10,236 bases of DNA from Hyphomicrobiaceae bacterium (GTDB lineage Bacteria; Pseudomonadota; Alphaproteobacteria; Rhizobiales; HXMU1428-3). Both the position numbers and the translations under genes were made by a program. The notes under the pieces are model-generated. The model searched no databases. It saw only the letters and a program-made list of their open reading frames with translations, and was not told the DNA's origin. Positions 1-6,018 of this stretch are shown here, piece after piece. Every line of letters starts with the position of its first letter. Position 1 is the first letter of the stretch. The stretch covers positions 1 to 10,236 of the forward strand of contig JANQQH010000545.1 in the NCBI GenBank assembly GCA_028285025.1, written 5' to 3'.

Positions 1-2178
1 CTTTACAATGAAGGGCTCATCTATAAAGACAAACGCCTGGTCAACTGGGACCCTAAATTGCTGACAGCGATTTCTGACCTAGAAGTGGAATCGCGCGAAA
101 CCCAAGGCTCCATGTGGCACTTTAAATACCCCATAGAGGGGCAAGAAGGTAAATTCATCACCGTTGCCACCACCCGGCCAGAGACCATGCTGGGTGATAC
201 TGGTGTTGCCGTACACCCGTCCGATGAGCGCTATAAAGAGTTGGTTGGCAAGCAAGTGCGTTTGCCCATTGCTGACCGCTTGATACCGATTGTGGCAGAT
301 GAATACCCTGACCCAGAGCAAGGCTCCGGCGCTGTGAAAATGACACCAGCTCACGACTTTAACGACTTTGAAGTTGGCAAGCGGCAAAATTTAGAGATGA
401 TCAATATCTTTGATCAACATGCCAACCTGAATGAAAATGTGCCGCCAGCCTACCAAGGCATGGAACGATTTGAAGCCCGCAAAAAAGTCATCGCCGAAAT
501 GGAGAGGCTAAGCCTGCTTGAAAAGGTTGAGGAGCATACCCTGATGGTGCCATATGGGGATCGCTCTGGTGTGGTTGTTGAACCTTGGCTGACTGACCAG
601 TGGTATGTGAACGCTGAGGTGCTTGCAAAACCAGCGATTGAAGCGGTCACCTCAGGCAAAACCAAATTTGTACCCGCCAATTGGGACAAAACCTATTTTG
701 AATGGATGAACAACATTCAACCGTGGTGCATCTCGCGCCAATTATGGTGGGGCCACCAAATCCCAGCCTGGTATGGCCCTGATGGCGAGGTGTTTGTGGC
801 CCAAACACAAGAAGAAGCCCAAGACCAAGCTGATAAGCACTATGGTGAGGCAAAAGAGCTAAAACGTGATGAGGACGTTTTAGACACCTGGTTCTCATCC
901 GCCCTGTGGCCATTTTCAACCCTAGGCTGGCCAGACAAAACGCCTGAGCTTGCCCGCTATTACCCAACCGCCACGCTTTCAACCGCCTTTGACATCATCT
1001 TCTTCTGGGTCGCCCGGATGATGATGATGGGAATGCATTTTATGAAAGAAGTGCCCTTTGATACCGTTTACATTCACGCTCTGGTTCGCGATGAGAAGGG
1101 CAAGAAGATGTCCAAGTCAAAAGGCAATGTGATCGACCCCTTGCCACTTGTGGACCAATATGGCGCAGACGCCTTGCGCTTTACCATGGCCGCCATGGCT
1201 GCCCAGGGGCGCGATGTAAACATGTCCATCCCACGCGTTGAAGGCTATCGTAACTTTGCCACCAAGCTGTGGAACGCGGCGCGCTTTGCTGAAATGAATG
1301 GTTGTGTTGGTGATTTAAAGCTTGATGTGACCAAGCTTAACTCAACGCTCAATCGTTGGATTGTTGGTGAGATTGAAAAAACAGCTCAAACCGTCACAAC
1401 AGCCATTGAAAACTATCGCTTTAATGAAGCAGCTGAAGGCTTGTATCACTTTATCTGGCATACCTATTGTGACTGGTATGTAGAACTTTCAAAGCCTGTG
1501 TTTAACTCAGATGATGAGGATTTGATCGCTGAAACCCGAGCCGTAACAGCTTGGGTACTAGATGAGATGATGAAGCTGCTCCATCCCTTTATGCCGTTTA
1601 TGACGGAAGAGCTTTGGCAAAGACTAGGCGAGCAGGGACGTGATCGCGGCACCATGCTGATCAAAGCTGGGTGGCCTGTAATGCAAGGTTTGCGCGATGA
1701 AGCGGCCAGTGCTGAGATTGAATGGGTGATCTCTTTAATCTCCCAAATTCGCTCAGCCCGCTCTGAAATGAACGTGCCGGCTGGCGTTAAAATTCCGCTT
1801 GTTCTTGTGGGCGCTAACGATGTGTCCCAAGAGCGTGCCAAACAATATGAAAACACCTTAAAGCAAATGGCACGCTTGGAGGCCATTGCTTTTGCTGATG
1901 ATGTTCCCTCTGGCTGTGTGCAAGTGGTTATCGGTGAAACTGTAGCCTGCTTGCAGTTATCAGGTGTGATTGATGTGCCCCAAGAAACCCAGCGGTTAAA
2001 CAAAGAGCTGGGCAAGGTCTCAGGTGAGATCAAGAAATTATCTGGGAAGTTGTCTAATGAGAAGTTCTTGGCCAACGCACCTGCAGATGTGGTGGCAGAA
2101 CAAAAACGACGGTTATCAAAAGAAGAAGAACACGCTCGCCAATTGAAAGCAGCCCTTAAGCGATTAAAAGAACTTTGA
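1..2178 (+). CDS. valS: Valyl-tRNA synthetase, 3' part (5' end outside window)
   Basis: Class I aminoacyl-tRNA synthetase that charges tRNA-Val in the cytoplasm and hydrolyses mischarged Thr-tRNA-Val. The reading frame is open from base 1, so the gene enters from the left edge. The first visible codons read LYNEGLIYKDKRLVNWDPKL, typical ValRS sequence, and the TTG at 58 is not the true start. Visible in order (fragment codons): the CP1 editing domain with TTRPET at about 57-62 and HDFNDFEVGK near 118; SRQLWWGHQIPAW and DVLDTWFSSALWP in the catalytic core; the KMSKS loop at 369-373 (bases 1105-1119); the anticodon-binding domain beginning around LNRWIVGEIE; and a charged C-terminal coiled coil (about 655-725), the ValRS tRNA-binding arm. 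About 185 N-terminal residues, including the HIGH motif, are missing, judged against E. coli ValRS. No frameshift is seen. The gene ends at TGA 2176-2178 with no obvious intrinsic terminator. Confidence 0.98.
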   Translation, partial: LYNEGLIYKDKRLVNWDPKLLTAISDLEVESRETQGSMWHFKYPIEGQEGKFITVATTRPETMLGDTGVAVHPSDERYKELVGKQVRLPIADRLIPIVADEYPDPEQGSGAVKMTPAHDFNDFEVGKRQNLEMINIFDQHANLNENVPPAYQGMERFEARKKVIAEMERLSLLEKVEEHTLMVPYGDRSGVVVEPWLTDQWYVNAEVLAKPAIEAVTSGKTKFVPANWDKTYFEWMNNIQPWCISRQLWWGHQIPAWYGPDGEVFVAQTQEEAQDQADKHYGEAKELKRDEDVLDTWFSSALWPFSTLGWPDKTPELARYYPTATLSTAFDIIFFWVARMMMMGMHFMKEVPFDTVYIHALVRDEKGKKMSKSKGNVIDPLPLVDQYGADALRFTMAAMAAQGRDVNMSIPRVEGYRNFATKLWNAARFAEMNGCVGDLKLDVTKLNSTLNRWIVGEIEKTAQTVTTAIENYRFNEAAEGLYHFIWHTYCDWYVELSKPVFNSDDEDLIAETRAVTAWVLDEMMKLLHPFMPFMTEELWQRLGEQGRDRGTMLIKAGWPVMQGLRDEAASAEIEWVISLISQIRSARSEMNVPAGVKIPLVLVGANDVSQERAKQYENTLKQMARLEAIAFADDVPSGCVQVVIGETVACLQLSGVIDVPQETQRLNKELGKVSGEIKKLSGKLSNEKFLANAPADVVAEQKRRLSKEEEHARQLKAALKRLKEL

Positions 2179-2354
2179 TAAATAGCCAACCGATAGAAAG
2201 ATCAAAAATTTTTCGGCGTTTCAAGGGATAGAAAATCACTATTTACAATAAAATATTTTTACAATGTCTTGTATTTAAATAAAAGTTTTACATCTATTGC
2301 GTTTTTACTATGATTGACTATTTCACAGAATTCCTCCACAGTTAATTTGCTTTT

Positions 2355-2371
2355 TGCATAAATATTATGCA
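2355..2371. repeat. 17-bp perfect dyad (7-3-7), possible operator
   Basis: TGCATAA, spacer ATA, TTATGCA. The arms are exact reverse complements. The size and compactness suit a dimeric DNA-binding regulator better than an RNA hairpin. It lies about 95 bases upstream of the preferred start of the DUF1097 gene and contains TATTAT, a possible -10. A regulatory role is inference. Confidence 0.45.
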
Positions 2372-2380
2372 CTATCCACA

Positions 2381-2405
2381 AGGATGCGTTATTGTGTCGC
2401 ATCCT
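2381..2405 (+). repeat. Perfect 8-bp stem with 9-base loop in the DUF1097 leader
   Basis: AGGATGCG (2381-2388) and CGCATCCT (2398-2405) are exact reverse complements around a 9-base loop. No T-run follows, so it is not a classical terminator. It probably folds in the 5' leader RNA of the downstream gene if transcription starts upstream of it. Confidence 0.45.
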
Positions 2406-2410
2406 AGGGG

Positions 2411-2426
2411 GCGACCGCAAGGTCGT
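2411..2426 (+). repeat. Short hairpin capped by a GCAA (GNRA) tetraloop
   Basis: CGACC (2412-2416), GCAA, GGTCG (2421-2425), with a G-T wobble extending the stem by one pair. GNRA loops closed by C-G are unusually stable in RNA. It lies 23 bases before the Shine-Dalgarno of the DUF1097 gene and directly after the 2381-2405 hairpin. It could be an mRNA leader element or one copy of a dispersed palindrome. Confidence 0.45.
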
Positions 2427-2448
2427 GCTTCGTTTATAACATAACAAT

Positions 2449-2456
2449 GAGGGGAG
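2449..2456 (+). promoter_or_regulatory. Shine-Dalgarno that decides the DUF1097 start
   Basis: GAGGGGAG lies about 8 bases before the ATG at 2465-2467. The upstream in-frame ATG at 2447 overlaps this purine run and has no ribosome binding site of its own (ATAACA precedes it). Initiation at 2465 is therefore preferred. Confidence 0.7.
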
Positions 2457-2464
2457 TTTTATCC

Positions 2465-2974
2465 ATGTCATCTTTACAAGCTTTAGCGCTTGCCTTAGCC
2501 ATTGTTGCTGGCATAGCTACGTATTTATTTGCGTCTGATGTTTGGGGTTTAGGAGTGCACCTATGGGCAGCATTTTTAAGCTGGGGTGTCTTTTTTCATA
2601 GTGGTGGCAAAGAAGAGTCTTTGATCACAACAATTACTTGCACATTATACGGTGTCATTTTCGGTGTGGTTTGTATCTTGCTGAATGCCAATGTAGACCT
2701 TGGACTGCCTGCACCTGTTTGGATTTCAATCATCGTTGCAGTTGCCGCATTTTTGATTGTGCAGACATCTACGATCCATTTGCTTTCAGTTGTACCTGCG
2801 GTCTTTTACGGTTTTGCAGGTGTCGCAGCGCTAGTGTTTTTAAAAGCAGGAACAGACGACTTATTAACACCAAGTCTTGCTAACCCGGCAGTGTCGATCG
2901 GTTTATCGCTCGTTCTTGGTGCGCTGTTTGGTTATGTCACAGAGAAATTTGCGGGTATATTGTCAAGCGAATAA
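2465..2974 (+). CDS. DUF1097 (YcdZ-like) integral inner-membrane protein
   Basis: A hydrophobic protein of 169 residues, the usual size of the DUF1097 family typified by E. coli YcdZ; the family's molecular function is not known. About six membrane segments can be seen (approximate residues 4-22, 31-45, 53-73, 83-101, 105-127, 141-160). A short polar HSGGKEES stretch follows the second, and a charged C-terminal tail (TEKFAGILSSE) closes the protein. The family resemblance rests on the WGLGVHLWAAFLSW start region, the small polar loop and the SVVPAVFYGFAGVAAL helix. The start at 2465 is chosen because of the GAGGGGAG just upstream; an in-frame ATG at 2447 would add six residues. The gene stands alone: valS lies upstream in the same direction after a long spacer, and a hairpin terminator follows directly. 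Family assignment is by recall, not by search. Confidence 0.8.
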   Translation: MSSLQALALALAIVAGIATYLFASDVWGLGVHLWAAFLSWGVFFHSGGKEESLITTITCTLYGVIFGVVCILLNANVDLGLPAPVWISIIVAVAAFLIVQTSTIHLLSVVPAVFYGFAGVAALVFLKAGTDDLLTPSLANPAVSIGLSLVLGALFGYVTEKFAGILSSE

Positions 2975-2993
2975 AAAATACCTGTTTCAAAAT

Positions 2994-3041
2994 AAAAGCT
3001 GCCTCTTCTTTTATCAATCAAAAGGGAGGCGGCTTTTTTTA
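2994..3041. terminator. Intrinsic terminator shared by two convergent genes
   Basis: AAGCTGCCTC (2996-3005) pairs with GAGGCGGCTT with one T-G wobble, and the stem can be extended by CTTTT/AAAAG pairing around the loop ATCAATC. Seven Ts (3034-3040) follow on the plus strand. On the minus strand the stem is followed by TTTTATTTT, so it can stop transcription from both sides: the DUF1097 gene ends at 2974 and the M48 gene at 3039. The hairpin overlaps the TAA stop of the M48 gene. Confidence 0.8.
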
Positions 3042-4238
3042 AGTTTCATCACTCTTTTCATTTTTCTCCTGGTCTTTTTTATTCTTAGGCCCACAAATTG
3101 TTTGCAAAGCTTTCCATTCACTTGCTGATAAGATCGGAGGGGATGTAATGCGTTCCGATTGATTAAAAAACTCAATCCGCTTACTTGTGGCTGGGTGAGT
3201 ATTCAACCAACCTAAAAAGCTTCTGTCTTGTTTTTTGTTTTCCTTGGTAACAGAGTTTTGTTTGTCTTCTTGGGTCTTTTCTTTTTTGGTCTTTGTGAGT
3301 TCTGCTTTTTTGTTAACAAGTCGCTCAAAAAAGCCTGCTAACGGCCTTGTATCAATAGAAACTTTTGTCAATATTTCAGCGGCATGATCATCAGCTTGTT
3401 GTTCCGCATTGCGGCTATAACCTGATTGCGCCAGCAAAAAAGCCAAGTCACCAAATGTGCCAGATTCGCCAGCAGTTAAAATTTGAATCAGTGTGATCAG
3501 GCCAACCGCACGCACAATGCCCGCTTCTGGGTGGCGCTCAATCGAATGCCCCATTTCATGAGCAATCACCCCGGCCACTTCATCCGGGCTATCAGCCTGT
3601 TCAATAAGTTTTCCTGAAACAACAATCTGATCCCCAGGGGCAGCAAAAGCATTAACAAAATTAAGATCAACCACCTGAATGTTAAATGTCATGCCCTTTG
3701 GAGTTGCTGGGTAAAGACGCGTAAGCAGTTTTTCAAGCGCGGCATCTCCTTGGGGAGTTGAGCAAGTCTTTTTGTCTTTACGGATCGTTTTAACCACCCC
3801 TTGCCCGAGCGTGATACGAGCTGTATCGGGCAATATACGGGCAACACTGTTGGCAGGGCTGATAATATCAAAATAGGTAAGGGCCCAAAATAAAACCAAG
3901 GCACTAGCAATACCAAGCGGCCATTTTAATAATGACCACTGATGAGCCTGGTGGGTGATATTTGGCGCATGATCAAGAATGCGTTTGGCAAAATTTTCTT
4001 GAGTTACAAACAATCGTTCGTTTTGAGCAGTTGTACTGGTCAGTAAAACTTGGTCATCAGTATCATGAACAGGGTGGGGGGACCGAATGTCTTCATAGGA
4101 CCACTGGTGAGGGACACTAGAGGGTTGATCAATGCGGCGAAAAACCATATTGGTATGCTGTAATTCAATCTCCACCTCATGAGCAACAGCTGTTTTACCA
4201 TCACTCCAACGGCCTTTCCATGTGCGAAATATGGTCAT
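3039..4238 (-). CDS. M48-family zinc metallopeptidase, single-pass membrane protein
   Basis: A protein of 399 residues. The active site HEMGH (His227, Glu228, His231) is the HExxH zinc motif in the M48 context VIAHEMGHSIERH. The likely third zinc ligand is Glu279 in NAEQQADDHA, and the late LGWLNTHPATSKRI stretch is the usual C-terminal M48 signature. The N-terminal part (about 1-80) looks like a small beta domain (GRWSDGKTAVAHEVEIEL ... WSYEDIR), similar to the accessory domain (DUF7092) seen in front of some bacterial M48 peptidases. One membrane segment lies at about 106-126. A Lys/Glu/Gln-rich insert at 309-338 separates the third-ligand region from the C-terminal motif, and the tail is again Lys/Glu-rich. 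The ATG start has only a weak ribosome binding site. The gene lies downstream of yjgN on the same strand. HtpX/Oma1-like envelope quality control is a family-level inference; the substrate is unknown. Confidence 0.92.
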   Translation of the reverse strand: MTIFRTWKGRWSDGKTAVAHEVEIELQHTNMVFRRIDQPSSVPHQWSYEDIRSPHPVHDTDDQVLLTSTTAQNERLFVTQENFAKRILDHAPNITHQAHQWSLLKWPLGIASALVLFWALTYFDIISPANSVARILPDTARITLGQGVVKTIRKDKKTCSTPQGDAALEKLLTRLYPATPKGMTFNIQVVDLNFVNAFAAPGDQIVVSGKLIEQADSPDEVAGVIAHEMGHSIERHPEAGIVRAVGLITLIQILTAGESGTFGDLAFLLAQSGYSRNAEQQADDHAAEILTKVSIDTRPLAGFFERLVNKKAELTKTKKEKTQEDKQNSVTKENKKQDRSFLGWLNTHPATSKRIEFFNQSERITSPPILSASEWKALQTICGPKNKKDQEKNEKSDET

Positions 4239-4270
4239 TAAAATAGGGTCCCAAAAAGCTATTCACCAAG

Positions 4271-4299
4271 ATTATATACTGACATTAGCTGGTTTTTAA
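4271..4299 (-). promoter_or_regulatory. Possible promoter for the M48 gene
   Basis: Read on the minus strand, TATAAT (4276-4271) is a perfect -10 hexamer. A weak -35, TTAAAA (4299-4294), lies 17 bases upstream and overlaps the end of the yjgN terminator hairpin. Transcription would begin about 25 bases before the ATG. This would let the peptidase be expressed separately from yjgN. The -35 is poor, so the call is tentative. Confidence 0.35.
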
Positions 4300-4340
4300 A
4301 AGGGATGGGGCTTATTTTACGAGGCCCCACCCCTTTTATA
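4293..4340 (-). terminator. Hairpin terminator downstream of yjgN
   Basis: The arms 4298-4311 and 4324-4337 pair at 13 of 14 positions (GC-rich core GGGGC/GCCCC, flanked by AAAA/TTTT), with a 12-base loop. On the minus strand, which carries yjgN, the stem ends in CCCTTTT, so the U-tract forms the foot of the stem. The yjgN stop is 31 bases upstream. It probably ends or attenuates the yjgN transcript before the M48 gene. Confidence 0.7.
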
Positions 4341-4370
4341 ATTTAGAAAATTTAATTGAATTTTTTGAAA

Positions 4371-5474
4371 TTAGAAGGAGGATACATCAAACCCTTCTGC
4401 GAGCCCTTCACCGGTTTTGCTCAAATTTTGGCTGCTTTGTTCAATTGAGGCAATATCAACAGTCCCATTAAACGATAAGTTATTGACAAAATAGCCAAAT
4501 AAGCGGGCAATGGCGACAGGTGTCAAGATTGATAATGAAAACATAACAATCAAGAAATTGCTCAAAGTGATCCAAATCAGGCCGCCCGCAGTGGTTGTTA
4601 ATGCAAAGCTGCCATTTGAAAACTGCGTATGCTCAGCAACATAATTATAATATTTAGATTGATACCAAGCATAAACAACCGCCAGGAAGAGAATAAAAAC
4701 AATGTAATAACCAATCATTTTCAATTGTATAAAAAACATTTGTTCCGGGTTTGGGATACCGCTCAATTGTAAAGCTATCAGTTGATCAAATAAGGGCTTG
4801 ATCAAAATAAATAAAACACCCAAACCAATTAAAAAACCAATCCAGGGTACAAAATAATACTTGTATAATGACTTAGAAGTGCCGGTAAATTTCATGGGCA
4901 TTTCACCAAAGTGAGTATTGTCAGTGATGATTTTCTGCAGCTTGATACTTTGCCAAGGCACAGCAAGCCCAAATGATATGAGCGCAACCAAGCTTGTCCA
5001 AAAGGTGGTCCAGGCATAACGCCATGCAGAGCCCTTTAACGCACCGCGAATGCCGCGCCACTGCGTACGAGAAAGACGGTACCTGTTCGCATTGTAAATG
5101 GCAACGCCAACTAAGTAAATCATAAACAAATAAATGACTATAATTCCCGCAATTGCCCCAGGGTGATTCTCACCTAACCAAAGCTGCAAACCGACAATAG
5201 CGAGAATTAAGGGCAGAAACACCGCAAACATTACAATTAAAAAACCTAAAAACAGCTCCATGCCAGTGCCAGTATACTCAAGCGGTTCATTATTGACACG
5301 CACATTGTTCCAAAGGCGCTTGCGAACCTCCGTTTTGCCCCAGAAGTGATAGAGAAATAGGGTAATAATTTTTAAAAAGAAGATTTTAAATCCAAGCCCA
5401 ACAAAATTAGAGCCCTTACCAGTCCAGGCAATATCGAGCGGTTGACCCGAATGGGTTGATGAATGCGGTTCCAT
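4371..5474 (-). CDS. yjgN: YjgN/DUF898 family integral membrane protein
   Basis: A polytopic membrane protein of 367 residues, close to the length of E. coli YjgN (about 400). Hydrophobic segments lie near residues 28-44, 73-99, 106-127, 153-172, 208-226, 253-270 and 298-322. A recurring extramembrane motif appears four times, with the same layout I recall for E. coli YjgN: NNVRVNNEPLEYTGTG (about 56-71), RTQWRGIRGALKG (136-148), TDNTHFGEMPMKFTGTS (184-200) and AEHTQFSNGSFALTTTAGG (280-298). The first copy follows the characteristic LYHFWGKTEVRKRLW. No catalytic residues are evident and the family's function is not established. The start is ATG 5474-5472 because GGAGGG lies six bases upstream; a TTG ten codons earlier (5504) has no such site. 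A terminator hairpin follows, then the M48 peptidase gene on the same strand. Confidence 0.9.
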   Translation of the reverse strand: MEPHSSTHSGQPLDIAWTGKGSNFVGLGFKIFFLKIITLFLYHFWGKTEVRKRLWNNVRVNNEPLEYTGTGMELFLGFLIVMFAVFLPLILAIVGLQLWLGENHPGAIAGIIVIYLFMIYLVGVAIYNANRYRLSRTQWRGIRGALKGSAWRYAWTTFWTSLVALISFGLAVPWQSIKLQKIITDNTHFGEMPMKFTGTSKSLYKYYFVPWIGFLIGLGVLFILIKPLFDQLIALQLSGIPNPEQMFFIQLKMIGYYIVFILFLAVVYAWYQSKYYNYVAEHTQFSNGSFALTTTAGGLIWITLSNFLIVMFSLSILTPVAIARLFGYFVNNLSFNGTVDIASIEQSSQNLSKTGEGLAEGFDVSSF

Positions 5475-5480
5475 AACTTT

Positions 5481-5486
5481 CCCTCC
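5481..5486 (-). promoter_or_regulatory. Shine-Dalgarno that decides the yjgN start
   Basis: CCCTCC on the plus strand reads GGAGGG on the minus strand, six bases before ATG 5474. It makes this ATG clearly better than the upstream in-frame TTG at 5504. Confidence 0.8.
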
Positions 5487-5589
5487 AGAGATGGTTGTCA
5501 ACAAATCGACTACAATGAGATCAAAGCCCTAACTGAAAAGCGTAGGGCAGACCCTTATTTCTAAAAGCCAAGCTATACTTGAAAATGAC

Positions 5590-5620
5590 GTCAGAATGAA
5601 CACATGATTTTCATTCTGAC
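5590..5620. repeat. 11-bp perfect inverted repeat upstream of yjgN
   Basis: GTCAGAATGAA (5590-5600) and TTCATTCTGAC (5610-5620) are exact reverse complements with a 9-base spacer. The centres of the arms are 20 bases apart, about two helical turns, as expected for a dimeric regulator. No T-run follows on either side. It overlaps the -35 position of a weak minus-strand -10 candidate (TATAGC, 5577-5572) ahead of yjgN. Confidence 0.5.
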
Positions 5621-5701
5621 CCTAGTATTCACTTGGTGCCTATTAAGTCGTAATGGCTACAAAAATGGTTCAATAATCGGTATTGATTGCAAGTAACTGG
5701 T

Positions 5702-5713
5702 TTTGCGCGCAAA
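5702..5713. repeat. 12-bp perfect palindrome TTTGCGCGCAAA
   Basis: A spacerless self-complementary site in an otherwise AT-rich spacer. It could be a regulator half-site pair or chance. No promoter with good spacing was found directly on it. Confidence 0.4.
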
Positions 5714-5750
5714 TTCGCCAATTATCATAAGACATCAAATATTTTTTCTC

Positions 5751-5797
5751 TTGGTGAAATCAATCATTTCAGCTATGTTTTGTGACTTTTCAGTCAC
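5751..5797 (+). promoter_or_regulatory. Candidate promoter with an operator-like dyad at the start site (towards ilvD)
   Basis: TTGGTG (5751-5756), a 17-base spacer and TATGTT (5774-5779) form a moderate -35/-10 pair on the plus strand. The expected start site falls in the dyad GTGACT-TTTC-AGTCAC (5782-5797). A second dyad TGAAAT/ATTTCA (5755-5771) fills the spacer. The hexamers are only partial matches, so this is a suggestion for the origin of the ilvD transcript, which would carry a leader of about 310 bases. Confidence 0.35.
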
Positions 5798-5850
5798 GCA
5801 GTGCGCCCTATTTGCCCCGATTGTGCCATAAAGTCTCATCATAATCACCA

Positions 5851-6009
5851 ATGTCGATAGAAAGATTTTGGGGATCTGGATTTTTAGTTTGGTTTATCCT
5901 TACTTGCTCTTTCTTTTTGGGCGGGGTCTTGGTTGTTTTGTATGTCGTATGCAATCAAAGATCATTATTTCTGGATATTTGGGTTTTGAGGTTGGTGAGC
6001 ACTGATTAA
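5851..6009 (+). CDS. Possible 52-aa single-pass membrane microprotein or leader peptide
   Basis: ATG 5851 to TAA 6007-6009 encodes 52 residues: a short charged N-terminus (MSIERFWGSG), a hydrophobic stretch at about 11-34 including GGVLVVLYVV, then NQRSLFLDIWVLRLVSTD. About 20 of 52 residues are Leu, Val or Ile. That would suit a branched-chain leader peptide ahead of ilvD, but it also follows from being a membrane helix. No Shine-Dalgarno is visible (ATAATCACCA precedes the ATG). After the TAA the same frame stays open for 26 more codons until TGA 6088-6090. It may be a real small gene, a decayed gene with a nonsense codon, or a chance ORF in T-rich DNA. No homologue is recognised. Confidence 0.25.
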   Translation: MSIERFWGSGFLVWFILTCSFFLGGVLVVLYVVCNQRSLFLDIWVLRLVSTD

Positions 6010-6018
6010 GTGTGGGCG

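Larger units (their letters stand above)
2179..2464. other. AT-rich spacer between valS and the DUF1097 gene, with three dyads
   Basis: This gap of about 290 bp holds no gene I can support. It is strongly AT-rich and contains a direct repeat TTTACAAT (2242-2249 and 2258-2265). Three inverted repeats follow one another towards the next gene: 2355-2371, 2381-2405 and 2411-2426. A TATTAT hexamer (2363-2368) lies inside the first dyad and could be a -10 element, but no good -35 sits at the right distance. A TTGACT at 2314-2319 has no matching -10. A weak minus-strand reading frame (2259-2402) has no convincing ribosome binding site. Confidence 0.6.

Noticed and set aside
1464-2189. Minus-strand frame of 241 codons inside valS
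   Set aside because: Antisense to the conserved ValRS C-terminal domains; serine-rich composition typical of a shadow frame.
2179-2220. Intrinsic terminator of valS at CCGA...TTTTTCGG
   Set aside because: The pairing is short, interrupted and AT-rich (AAAAATTTTT self-pairing), and no T-run follows the stem.
2259-2471. Minus-strand reading frame of 70 codons (or 46 from ATG 2402) in the valS/DUF1097 spacer, with a plausible-looking C-terminal part
   Set aside because: No Shine-Dalgarno at a workable distance, its upstream part overlaps the start of a solid gene, it runs through the dyads, and the composition is that of AT-rich spacer. No family is recognised.
2877-3128. Plus-strand frame of 83 codons over the end of the DUF1097 gene
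   Set aside because: Overlaps the DUF1097 gene in another frame, then reads through the terminator and the antisense of the M48 gene.
5781-5798. TGTGA...TCACG dyad as a CRP/FNR site
   Set aside because: The half-sites are separated by eight bases rather than the six of a CRP site, so it is kept only as an unassigned dyad.
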